The notes under the pieces were generated by a model, which worked only from the letters and a program-made list of their open reading frames with translations, made no database searches and had not been told where the DNA came from. A stretch of DNA of 9,467 bases, from positions 1 through 9,467 of the forward strand of contig JALUED010000113.1 of NCBI GenBank assembly GCA_027053145.1, written 5' to 3'. Numbering within the stretch: the stretch's first letter is position 1; the number at the start of each line of letters is the position of its first letter. Of this stretch, positions 1 through 7,044 are shown piece by piece. Source of the DNA: Thermaceae bacterium (lineage in GTDB: Bacteria; Deinococcota; Deinococci; Deinococcales; Marinithermaceae). The position numbers were made by a program, and so were the translations under genes.

Positions 1-612
1 GGCCTCCCCGTACCGGCCCGCGAGCGCCGAGCGAATGGCCTCGGCCATCACCTCGGCGTCGCCGGGCGTGGCCGTTTTCCCGGTACCGATCGCCCAGACC
101 GGCTCGTAGGCGATCACCAGCCGGTCGGGCGAAGGGGGCTCCACTCCGGCCAGGGAGTCGAGAAGCTGCCCCACGACGAAGGGGATCGCCTCCCCCCGCT
201 CGCGCACCGCGAGCTCCTCCCCCACGCAGAGGATCGGCACAAGGCCGGCCTCGAGCGCCCTTTTTGCCTTTTCGGCGACGAGCCCAGAGCCTTCACGCCA
301 GTACTTCCTTCGCTCGGAGTGCCCCACCACCGCGTACTTGGCGCCAAGATCGGCCACCTGATAGGCGGAGACCTCGCCGGTGAAGGCGCCCCAGTCGTGG
401 GCGCTCACGTCCTGGGCGCCGAAGGCCACCCCGCTCCCGGCGAGCTCCTCGGCGGCGACGGGGAGGAGCGGAAAGGAGGGGAGCAGAGCGACCTCGACCC
501 CGGGCGGAACCCCCCCAAGCTCGTCCAGGAACTCGTTGAACCAGATCCGGGCTTCGGAGGGGGTCTTGTGCATCTTCCAGTTGCCGGCGACGAGCGGCGT
601 CCTCACGGCCAT
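1..612 (-). CDS. tpiA: Triose-phosphate isomerase, C-terminus cut off by window edge
   Basis: Interconverts dihydroxyacetone phosphate and glyceraldehyde 3-phosphate in glycolysis and gluconeogenesis; cytoplasmic. The first 204 residues are visible, of about 250 usual in the family. Catalytic residues are all in place: Asn11 and Lys13 in GNWKM, the electrophile His98 in VVGHSERR, and the base Glu170 in [15 protein letters not shown], which also contains the mobile loop 6. The ATG at 612 is chosen because a GAGGT stretch lies about 9 nt upstream and the protein then begins [14 protein letters not shown], the normal family start. The gene overlaps the end of pgk by 10 bp, so translational coupling is likely. 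It is the third gene of gap-pgk-tpiA. No truncation or frameshift is seen inside the visible part. Identification is secure; only the C-terminus is unseen. Confidence 0.97.
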   Translation of the reverse strand, partial: MAVRTPLVAGNWKMHKTPSEARIWFNEFLDELGGVPPGVEVALLPSFPLLPVAAEELAGSGVAFGAQDVSAHDWGAFTGEVSAYQVADLGAKYAVVGHSERRKYWREGSGLVAEKAKRALEAGLVPILCVGEELAVRERGEAIPFVVGQLLDSLAGVEPPSPDRLVIAYEPVWAIGTGKTATPGDAEVMAEAIRSALAGRYGEA

Positions 613-1784
613 CCCCCCAGCACCTCGATCCCCGGAAGTGTGCCCTTTTCCAAAAACTCCAGGCTGGCCCCGCCTCCGGTGGAGATGTGGCTGAAAGCGT
701 CCGCGAGTCCGAGCCGGTTCACCGCCGCCACCGAGTCGCCGCCGCCGACTACGGTGTAAGCGTCCTTAAGCTCGGCGATCGCCCGGGCCACGGCAAGCGT
801 CCCCTCGTCGAAGGGAGGCACCTCGAAGACCCCCATCGGTCCGTTCCAGAAAACGGTCTTCGCGCCCTGTAGGGCCTCCCGGAACCGCCCGCGGGTGCGG
901 GGGCCGATGTCGAGCCCTTTTAGGCCCTTAGGGATCCGGTCCGCGGGGACCACCTCGCGGGGGGCCTCGGGGCGGATCTCGGAGGCCGCGACCACGTCCT
1001 CGGGGAGGAGGAGGGGCTTCCCGAGGACCTCTGCCTCGGCGAGGAGCTCGCGGGCAAGCTCAAGTTTGTCTTCCTCCACCAGCGAGTCCCCGACCTCGCC
1101 GCTTCGAGCTCTGATGAAAGTAAAGGCCATGGCCCCGCCGACGAGGAGCTTGTCGGCTCGCTGTAGGAGGCTTTTCAAAACGCCGATCTTGTCCGAGACC
1201 TTGGCGCCGCCGAGCACCACCGCATAAGGCCGATCAAAGCCTGAGAGCAGCCGGGCCAGGGCCCGCACCTCCTTTTCAAAAAGGAGCCCCGCGTAGCTCG
1301 GCAAGAGCCGCGCCACCCCCACCACCGAGGCGTGCTCGCGGTGGGCGCTGCCGAAGGCGTCGAGGACGAAGGCCTCGCCGAGCCGGGCGTAGCGGCGGGC
1401 GAGTTCGGGGTCGTTCTTGGTCTCGCCCGGCTCAAAGCGAACGTTCTCCAGGAGGGTCACGGTGGCGGGGCCGAAGCTTTGCACCACCTCGAAGGTCTTC
1501 TCCGACCCCGGGGGAAAGGGCACGTAGTGGACGGGCTGACGAAGAAGCTCCTCCAACCGGCACGCCACCGGGCGGAGGCGGAACTTTGGGTCCACCCCTT
1601 TCGGCCGCCCGAGGTGGCTCATGAGCACCACCGCCGCGTTCTCGCCGAGGAGGCGCTCGATCGTGGGCAGGCTCGCCCGGATGCGGGTGTCGTCAGCGAC
1701 CTCCCCGTCCTTCAAGGGAACGTTAAAGTCCACCCGCACGAGCACGCGTTTTTCGCGCGCGTCGAGGTCGTTTAGGGTGCGCAC
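603..1784 (-). CDS. pgk: Phosphoglycerate kinase
   Basis: Transfers phosphate from 1,3-bisphosphoglycerate to ADP, the first ATP-yielding step of lower glycolysis; monomeric two-domain cytoplasmic enzyme. Length of 393 residues is normal for bacterial Pgk. Visible signatures: RVDFNVP (17-23), SHLGRPKG (56-63), ENVRF (113-117) and LDAFGSAHR (141-149) of the 3-phosphoglycerate-binding domain; GGAKVSDKI (192-200), NGPMGVFE (314-321), VGGGDSVAA (346-354) and the C-terminal [14 protein letters not shown] (366-379) of the nucleotide domain. The start is a GTG ([20 protein letters not shown]), which gives the usual spacing to RVDFNVP. It begins 9 bp after the gap stop codon. Only a weak G-rich stretch serves as ribosome binding site, so coupling to gap is likely. 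It overlaps tpiA by 10 bp at its 3' end. Confidence 0.97.
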   Translation of the reverse strand: MRTLNDLDAREKRVLVRVDFNVPLKDGEVADDTRIRASLPTIERLLGENAAVVLMSHLGRPKGVDPKFRLRPVACRLEELLRQPVHYVPFPPGSEKTFEVVQSFGPATVTLLENVRFEPGETKNDPELARRYARLGEAFVLDAFGSAHREHASVVGVARLLPSYAGLLFEKEVRALARLLSGFDRPYAVVLGGAKVSDKIGVLKSLLQRADKLLVGGAMAFTFIRARSGEVGDSLVEEDKLELARELLAEAEVLGKPLLLPEDVVAASEIRPEAPREVVPADRIPKGLKGLDIGPRTRGRFREALQGAKTVFWNGPMGVFEVPPFDEGTLAVARAIAELKDAYTVVGGGDSVAAVNRLGLADAFSHISTGGGASLEFLEKGTLPGIEVLGGWP

Positions 1785-1793
1785 GCCTGCCCC

Positions 1794-2804
<1,011 letters not shown>

Positions 2805-2812
2805 TTACGCAC

Positions 2813-2842
2813 AAAAGGGGCGGAGACTTGGGTCCCCGCCCC
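2813..2842 (-). terminator. Intrinsic terminator after the binding-protein gene
   Basis: On the minus strand an 11-bp stem (GGGGCGGGGAC against GTCTCCGCCCC, one G-U pair) closes a 4-nt CCAA loop and is followed directly by TTTT. It begins 15 nt after the stop codon of the binding-protein gene. The very GC-rich stem and adjoining U run are classic rho-independent features, although the U run is short. On the plus strand the hairpin is not followed by T residues, so it acts only leftward. Since gap follows closely in the same direction, it may be a partial terminator that sets the transporter/glycolysis expression ratio. Confidence 0.85.
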
Positions 2843-2857
2843 ACCCGATGCAATTTC

Positions 2858-4111
2858 TTAGCGGATCTCACCCGAGAGGAGCTTGTCCACAAGCTCCTGC
2901 GCGCGGTCCAGCGCCTCCTCCACCCCCGCTTTGCCGAGCACCGCTTCGGTGATCGCCTGCCCCAGGATGTCGAAGCGGATCTGCTCCCACTGGGGCAGTT
3001 GGGGCTCGTACTTGGCGTAACGGGCTTGCTTCAAAACGGCCTCGAGGTTCGGGTCCTCGGCAAGGCGATCCTGCATCTCGGGCAGCTCGACGGCCTTCGG
3101 GTTCACCGGCACGTAGCCGGTGGCGGCGGAGAAGACCGCCTGCACCTCGGGGCTAACGACGAAATTCAAGAAGGCGGCCGCCGCCTTCTTTTGGGCCTCG
3201 CTCGCCGAGCGGAAGACGATCAAGTTGGTTCCCTGGACCACCGCATAGCCCGGCCGATCGGCGGTTTTGCCGGGCAGGGTGGCAAGGCCCAGGTCGAACT
3301 TCGCCGCCCGCTGGTAGTACTTGTAACCGGCCGAGGTGTCGGTGGAGAAGCCGTAGGTGCCCTTGCCGAAGTTCTGGTTGATGTAGCCGGAGGTGATCGC
3401 CTTGCCCCAGCCCTCCTTGACGCTATCCACCAGGATTTTTAGGGCGGCCTTAGCCTCCGGCGAGTTCACCACGAGCTTCCCGTCCTTCAGGTACTCGCCG
3501 CCGAGGGTGAAGAACCAGTAGCCGAAGGTGGAGGTGTCGGGGCGGAACCAGTAGACCGGGTTCCCCTCTTTTTCGGAGAGGAACTTCGCGGTCTGGATGA
3601 ACGCGTCCACGGTCTTCGGAACCTCGACGCCGTACTTCTTTAGGAGGTCGCGGTTGTAATAGAGCACCTGAACCGACTTGTTGAAGGGCACGCCGTAGAC
3701 GAGGCCCCCAAAGCGCACGGCGTTGACGAAGACCGGGTTCAGGCCCTTAAGGCTCACCCCGAGCGCCTCCACCGGCAACACCGCATCTGCCTGGAGGTAC
3801 AGGGCGATTTGGTTCTCGTAAGCCTGGGCCAAGGTGGGAAGCTTCCCGGCGGCGAAGGCGGCCTTGATCTTGGTCGAGAGGTCGCGGTAGCCCCCTTGGT
3901 TGATCGGCCGGATGCAGAACTCGCCCTCGTGGCGGCGGTTGAACTCGAGGACAATATTCTCAAGCGCCGCCCTCGGCGCCCCGCCGCGGAAAGCGTGCCA
4001 GAGCTCAGCCACCACGGGCGCCTTGGCGCATTGGGCCTTGATCGCCTCCTCGGTTTTTTGGGCAAGGCTCAGCCCTAAAAGGGCAACCAGAACCAGCACC
4101 CAACGTTTCAC
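2858..4111 (-). CDS. ABC importer solute-binding protein, UgpB-like (family 1)
   Basis: Periplasmic receptor that captures the solute and delivers it to the two permeases encoded just upstream. The protein has 417 residues when started at the GTG at 4111. That start is chosen because an AGAGGAGGTGG site lies 8 nt before it and because it gives a clean signal peptide, MKRWVLVLVALLGLSLA, with probable cleavage before Gln18. No lipobox cysteine is present, so it is not an obvious lipoprotein. LWHAF (37-41), PFNKSVQVLYYN (142-153), TGYVP (331-335) and QIRF (377-380) align by eye with E. coli UgpB, the glycerol-3-phosphate receptor. The substrate remains uncertain: maltose- and other sugar-binding relatives share the fold. 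Two cysteines, Cys28 and Cys66, could form a disulfide. It is unusual in being the last gene of its operon and is followed by a strong terminator. Confidence 0.9.
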   Translation of the reverse strand: MKRWVLVLVALLGLSLAQKTEEAIKAQCAKAPVVAELWHAFRGGAPRAALENIVLEFNRRHEGEFCIRPINQGGYRDLSTKIKAAFAAGKLPTLAQAYENQIALYLQADAVLPVEALGVSLKGLNPVFVNAVRFGGLVYGVPFNKSVQVLYYNRDLLKKYGVEVPKTVDAFIQTAKFLSEKEGNPVYWFRPDTSTFGYWFFTLGGEYLKDGKLVVNSPEAKAALKILVDSVKEGWGKAITSGYINQNFGKGTYGFSTDTSAGYKYYQRAAKFDLGLATLPGKTADRPGYAVVQGTNLIVFRSASEAQKKAAAAFLNFVVSPEVQAVFSAATGYVPVNPKAVELPEMQDRLAEDPNLEAVLKQARYAKYEPQLPQWEQIRFDILGQAITEAVLGKAGVEEALDRAQELVDKLLSGEIR

Positions 4112-4116
4112 ACGCA

Positions 4117-4127
4117 CCACCTCCTCT
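4117..4127 (-). promoter_or_regulatory. Ribosome binding site fixing the binding-protein start
   Basis: Reads AGAGGAGGTGG on the minus strand, immediately after the permease stop codon TAA. Its GGAGG core is 8 nt from the GTG at 4111. Two other in-frame GTGs at 4115-4120 lie on or against the site and are too close to use. A start further upstream at 4177 would lose the signal peptide position and overlap the permease by about 50 bp. Confidence 0.8.
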
Positions 4128-5348
4128 TTACTTGATACCACTTCGTGCAATCCCCTCGATGAACTGCCTTTGGGCAAAGAAATAACCCAACACGATGGGC
4201 AGGATCGCCATGGTCGAGGCAGCCATGAGCTCGCCGTAGTCGCTCCCCGCTTCGCCGATAAAGGCTTGAAGCCCCACCTGCACGGTGCGCATTTCCGGGC
4301 TTTGGGTGACGATCAGGGGCCAAAGCAGCGCGTTGTAGGCCCCGAGGAAGCTGAAAATCCCATGGGTAATAAGCCCCGGGACCGCAAGCGGTAGAGCGAT
4401 CTTGAAAAGCATAACCGGGTAGCTCGCGCCGTCGATGCGGGCAGCGTCGAAGAGGTCCTGGGGCAGCGAGCGGTAAAACTGGCGGAGCAGGAAGATCCCG
4501 AAGACCGAAGCCAGCCAGGGCACGATCAGGGCGTAGAAGGTGTCGAGCCAACCGAGCTTGGCGAGGAGGATGTAGTTCGGGATCAAGAGCACCTCCCCGG
4601 GCACCATCATGGTGGCGAGGAAGAGCAAGAAGACGAGCTCCCGCCCCGGAAAGGGGATCCGGGCAAAGGCGAACCCCGCCATCGCCGCAAGGAAAAGGCC
4701 TAGGAGCACCTGGGTTCCGGCGGTGACGAAGGAAACGTAGAAGTAGCGGGCAAAGGGGGCCGCGCTCCAGGCCTCGCGGTAGTTGTGGAAGACGTAGCCG
4801 AGAAGCCCCGGGCTCAAGTTCACCCACTCCAGCCGCCAGTAGTCCCCGGCCGAGCGGATCGCGTCGGGGGCGAGCTCAGGGGAAAAGGCGCCGTAGCTTT
4901 TGGGCAGGTAGATCACCACCGGGAGCTTCCGAAAGCGTCGGTTCGTGGTGTTTTGGAAGGAAAAGCGCCAGCCTTTGGGGACCCGGCGGACTTCGATTCG
5001 CGTGCCCTCGCTCAAGGGATCGTGAAAGGCCCCCGGGGGCTTGGGCACCCGCGCCCGGGGCGGTGGGGACGTGCCCTCGGTGCGGATCAAAAAGCGTACC
5101 GTGCGCCCGGGGAGAAAGCCGCCGAAGAGCCAGTTTCCTCCCTCGGCGCCAAGCCGGGCCGCCGCCCGCCAGTTTTGGGGTTTCATCCGCTCGGGCACCC
5201 AGACGGGCACCGCCTGCTGGGCTTCCTGGGGGCTCTTTAGGCTCGTCGCGAGCATCCAGTAAAAGGGGAAGGCCATCCCTACCGCACCCGTGATTAAGAC
5301 CGCGTAGATCAGCACCCGACCCAGGAGGTAGCGCAGCCTACTCGCCAT
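4128..5348 (-). CDS. ABC importer permease, MalG/UgpE-like, with large inserted domain
   Basis: One of two membrane subunits of the importer. At 406 residues it is about 125 longer than typical MalG/UgpE proteins (about 280). TM1 is at 12-36. The canonical remainder resumes at FHNYREAW (187-194), with helices near 203-228, 237-262, 270-290, 318-345 and 377-394. The EAA loop that docks on the ATPase is clear: LFDAARIDGASYPVMLFKIA (299-318), continuing LPLAVPG. Between TM1 and TM2, residues 61-186 form a hydrophilic, Pro/Arg/Gly-rich and apparently beta-rich insertion that should face the periplasm, a position reminiscent of (but not homologous by inspection to) the P2 loop of MalF. The ATG overlaps the end of the MalF-like gene by 11 bp. 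The stop is 16 bp before the binding-protein start. Family membership is secure; the substrate is not. Confidence 0.93.
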   Translation of the reverse strand: MASRLRYLLGRVLIYAVLITGAVGMAFPFYWMLATSLKSPQEAQQAVPVWVPERMKPQNWRAAARLGAEGGNWLFGGFLPGRTVRFLIRTEGTSPPPRARVPKPPGAFHDPLSEGTRIEVRRVPKGWRFSFQNTTNRRFRKLPVVIYLPKSYGAFSPELAPDAIRSAGDYWRLEWVNLSPGLLGYVFHNYREAWSAAPFARYFYVSFVTAGTQVLLGLFLAAMAGFAFARIPFPGRELVFLLFLATMMVPGEVLLIPNYILLAKLGWLDTFYALIVPWLASVFGIFLLRQFYRSLPQDLFDAARIDGASYPVMLFKIALPLAVPGLITHGIFSFLGAYNALLWPLIVTQSPEMRTVQVGLQAFIGEAGSDYGELMAASTMAILPIVLGYFFAQRQFIEGIARSGIK

Positions 5349-6573
5349 AGGTCACCCGTTTTTCCAAGACGCGCTTTTGCAAGAGGGTGAGCGCCAGGAT
5401 CACGAAGAAAACCACCACCGCGATCGCCGAGGCATAGGAAAAATCGGAGTCGCGAAAACCCTTGTTGTAAAGGTACATCGTCACCGTCAGGGTGTCGTTT
5501 AAGACGCCGCCGGTCGGGGTCATGACGTAGACCTGGGTGAAGACCTGGAACGCCCCGATCAGCCCGATGATGGCGAGGAAAAAGGTGGTGGGGGAAAGCA
5601 ACGGCCAGGTGATGTAGCGCTGGAGCTGCCACCAGGTGGCGCCGTCGATCATCGCCGCCTCGTAGTACTGGCGGGGGATGGACTGAAGCCCGGCGAGCAG
5701 GATAACCACGTTGTAGCCGAGCAGGTGCCAGACGCTCATCGCCATGATGGCGACGAACGCCACGCTGGGCCCTGCGAAGAAGCCTTTGAGCTCAATGCCC
5801 AGGGGTCTAAGCAAAAGTGCGAAGACCCCGTCCGGGGTGTGCAGCCAATCGAAGCCCGGGGTGCCGAGGAGCCAGTTTAAGAATCCGAACTCGGGGTGGT
5901 AGATCCACATCCAGACCGCCGCCGCGGCGGTGAGCGCGGTGATGTAGGGCAGGAAGTAAAGCGTCCGGAAAAAGCCAAGGAAACGCACCCGCTCGTTCAG
6001 CAGGATAGCCACCAGCGTGCCCAGCACGATCCCGGTGGGCACGGTGAAGACCACGTACCAGAAGGTGTTGGAAAGCGCCCGCCAAAAGAGGGGGTCGTGG
6101 AAGAGGATCTGGTAGTTCAAGAGCCCAACAAAGCGGCTTTTTGTGACGAAGCTCACCCGGTCGAAGAGGCTGATGTAAAAGGCGTAGAGGCTTGGGAAGA
6201 CGTGCCAGACGAGGACCAGGGCAAGGCTTGGCCAGACAAAGGCCCAGCCCCAAAACGCCGCCCGCGCGGGCTCGGGAAGCCTGCGGCGGAGGCCAAGGTA
6301 GAGGAGCAGGCCGGAGAGGACGGTAAAGAGCGCAAGGTTTGCGTTCCAGGCGCCCGCAAGCCCGGCCCCGGCGGCGACAAGGGCCAGGGGTCCCCAAAAG
6401 CCCGCTCGAGGAACAGCGTAGAGCGCAAGGAAGAAGCCCGAAAGGGCAAAGAACCACGTGAGGCCTGCGCTCAACGTCGCACCGATCGCAAGCCGGTGGG
6501 CCCAGGCGGCGAGGAAAGCGAGCACGCCGATCCCGAGGAGGGTCGGCGCCAAGTAGTGTTCGGGCTTCTTCAC
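5338..6573 (-). CDS. ABC importer permease, MalF/UgpA-like, with N-terminal helix extension
   Basis: Partner membrane subunit of the importer and first gene of the operon. I start it at the GTG at 6573, giving 411 residues (MKKPEHYLAPTLLGIG...). The reading frame stays open to 6852, but that part would run antisense through smpB and is almost certainly not coding. The canonical UgpA-like part covers roughly 106-411: WPSLALVLVWHVFPSLYAFY (114-133), LFDRVSFV, NTFWYVVF (169-176), FFRTLYFLPY (201-210), the EAA loop YYEAAMIDGATWWQLQRYIT (303-322), and a last helix at 382-399. Residues 8-94 add about four hydrophobic helices not found in standard 290-300-residue UgpA proteins. A TATACT box lies 9 nt before the GTG and there is no Shine-Dalgarno sequence, so translation is probably leaderless or nearly so. 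It overlaps the next permease gene by 11 bp. Confidence 0.9.
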   Translation of the reverse strand: MKKPEHYLAPTLLGIGVLAFLAAWAHRLAIGATLSAGLTWFFALSGFFLALYAVPRAGFWGPLALVAAGAGLAGAWNANLALFTVLSGLLLYLGLRRRLPEPARAAFWGWAFVWPSLALVLVWHVFPSLYAFYISLFDRVSFVTKSRFVGLLNYQILFHDPLFWRALSNTFWYVVFTVPTGIVLGTLVAILLNERVRFLGFFRTLYFLPYITALTAAAAVWMWIYHPEFGFLNWLLGTPGFDWLHTPDGVFALLLRPLGIELKGFFAGPSVAFVAIMAMSVWHLLGYNVVILLAGLQSIPRQYYEAAMIDGATWWQLQRYITWPLLSPTTFFLAIIGLIGAFQVFTQVYVMTPTGGVLNDTLTVTMYLYNKGFRDSDFSYASAIAVVVFFVILALTLLQKRVLEKRVTYGE

Positions 6574-6582
6574 CGGCTTCAG

Positions 6583-6588
6583 AGTATA
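6583..6588 (-). promoter_or_regulatory. Candidate -10 box of the transporter operon
   Basis: Reads TATACT on the minus strand, 9 nt before the proposed GTG start of the MalF-like permease. No convincing -35 hexamer is found 16-18 nt upstream (ACCACG is the nearest). A start site 6-9 nt downstream would give a 0-3 nt leader, a common arrangement in Deinococcota. Any -35 contact would lie at or inside the first codons of smpB. Confidence 0.5.
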
Positions 6589-6594
6589 CGCGCT

Positions 6595-6600
6595 TAAGAT
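6595..6600 (+). promoter_or_regulatory. Candidate -10 box of the smpB operon
   Basis: Reads TAAGAT, followed by exactly 6 nt and then GTG at 6607. That is the TANNNT-N6-start layout of leaderless transcripts common in Deinococcota. No Shine-Dalgarno sequence precedes smpB, which supports this. The -35 region is poor (ACCGGC near 6572-6577). It lies only 6 bp from the opposing -10 box, so the two promoters would compete for polymerase. Confidence 0.5.
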
Positions 6601-6606
6601 GGAACC

Positions 6607-7044
6607 GTGGTGATGGAAAACCGCCGCGCCCGGCGGGACTATGAAATCATCGAGACGATCGAAGCGGGGCTTGCGCTCAAGGGCACCGAGGTCAAATCCC
6701 TGCGCGAGGGGAAGGTGGACTTCACCGGGAGCTTTGCCCGCTTTGTAGGAAACGAACTTTGGCTTGAGAACCTTTTCATCGCGCCCTACGAGAAGGGCTC
6801 GTACACGAACCACGACCCAAGGCGCCGGCGCAAGCTTCTGCTCCACCGCCACGAGCTGAACCGGCTCCGCGGGAAGCTCGAGCAGCGGGGGCTCACCTTG
6901 GTGCCGCTCAAGATCTACTTCAACGAGCGGGGTTACGCCAAGGTTCTTTTGGGGCTTGCCCGCGGCCGGCGCAAGTACGAGAAGAAGGAGGTGGACAAGC
7001 GCCGCGCGATCGAGCGGGAGCTGGCCTCGTGGTACGGCGGTTAG
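6607..7044 (+). CDS. smpB: SsrA-binding protein SmpB
   Basis: Binds tmRNA and brings it to stalled ribosomes for trans-translation; cytoplasmic. The 145-residue length is typical. Conserved stretches are ENRRARRDYEI (4-14), LKGTEVKSLREGKVDF (24-39), FIAPYEKGSYTNHDPRRRRK (57-76) continuing LLLHRHEL, and LVPLKIYFNERGYAKVLLG (98-116). The basic C-terminal tail (KYEKKEVDKRRAIERELA, 123-140) is the part that in SmpB forms a helix in the mRNA channel. From memory it is very close to Thermus SmpB, which guides the taxonomic call. The start could be GTG 6607, GTG 6610 or ATG 6613. I keep 6607 because a TAAGAT box lies exactly 6 nt before it and no ribosome binding site is present. No tmRNA gene is visible in the window. 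It is first in a run of overlapping genes leading to smc. Confidence 0.97.
   Translation: MVMENRRARRDYEIIETIEAGLALKGTEVKSLREGKVDFTGSFARFVGNELWLENLFIAPYEKGSYTNHDPRRRRKLLLHRHELNRLRGKLEQRGLTLVPLKIYFNERGYAKVLLGLARGRRKYEKKEVDKRRAIERELASWYGG

Noticed and set aside
319..759. Plus-strand open frame opposite tpiA and pgk
   Set aside because: Antisense to two well-conserved genes, with composition expected from a GC-rich complement and no recognisable domain or ribosome binding site.
2813..2842. The hairpin as a riboswitch or attenuator leader of gap
   Set aside because: It is a simple perfect stem with a 4-nt loop and a U run, with no room for an aptamer and no leader-peptide frame in the 74-bp gap. 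A plain terminator explains it better.
4112..4177. Upstream start of the binding protein at 4177
   Set aside because: It would place 22 polar residues before the signal peptide and overlap the permease gene. A strong ribosome binding site points to the GTG at 4111.
5896..6597. Plus-strand open frame of 233 residues opposite the MalF-like permease
   Set aside because: Highly charged, repetitive Glu/Lys/Gly composition arising from the complement of a membrane-protein gene; no promoter, ribosome binding site or domain.
6574..6852. Upstream extension of the MalF-like permease reading frame to an ATG at 6852
   Set aside because: It would read antisense through the first 80 or so codons of smpB. 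The extra residues have no helix pattern, and the GTG at 6573 with a -10 box close by gives a sensible N-terminus.
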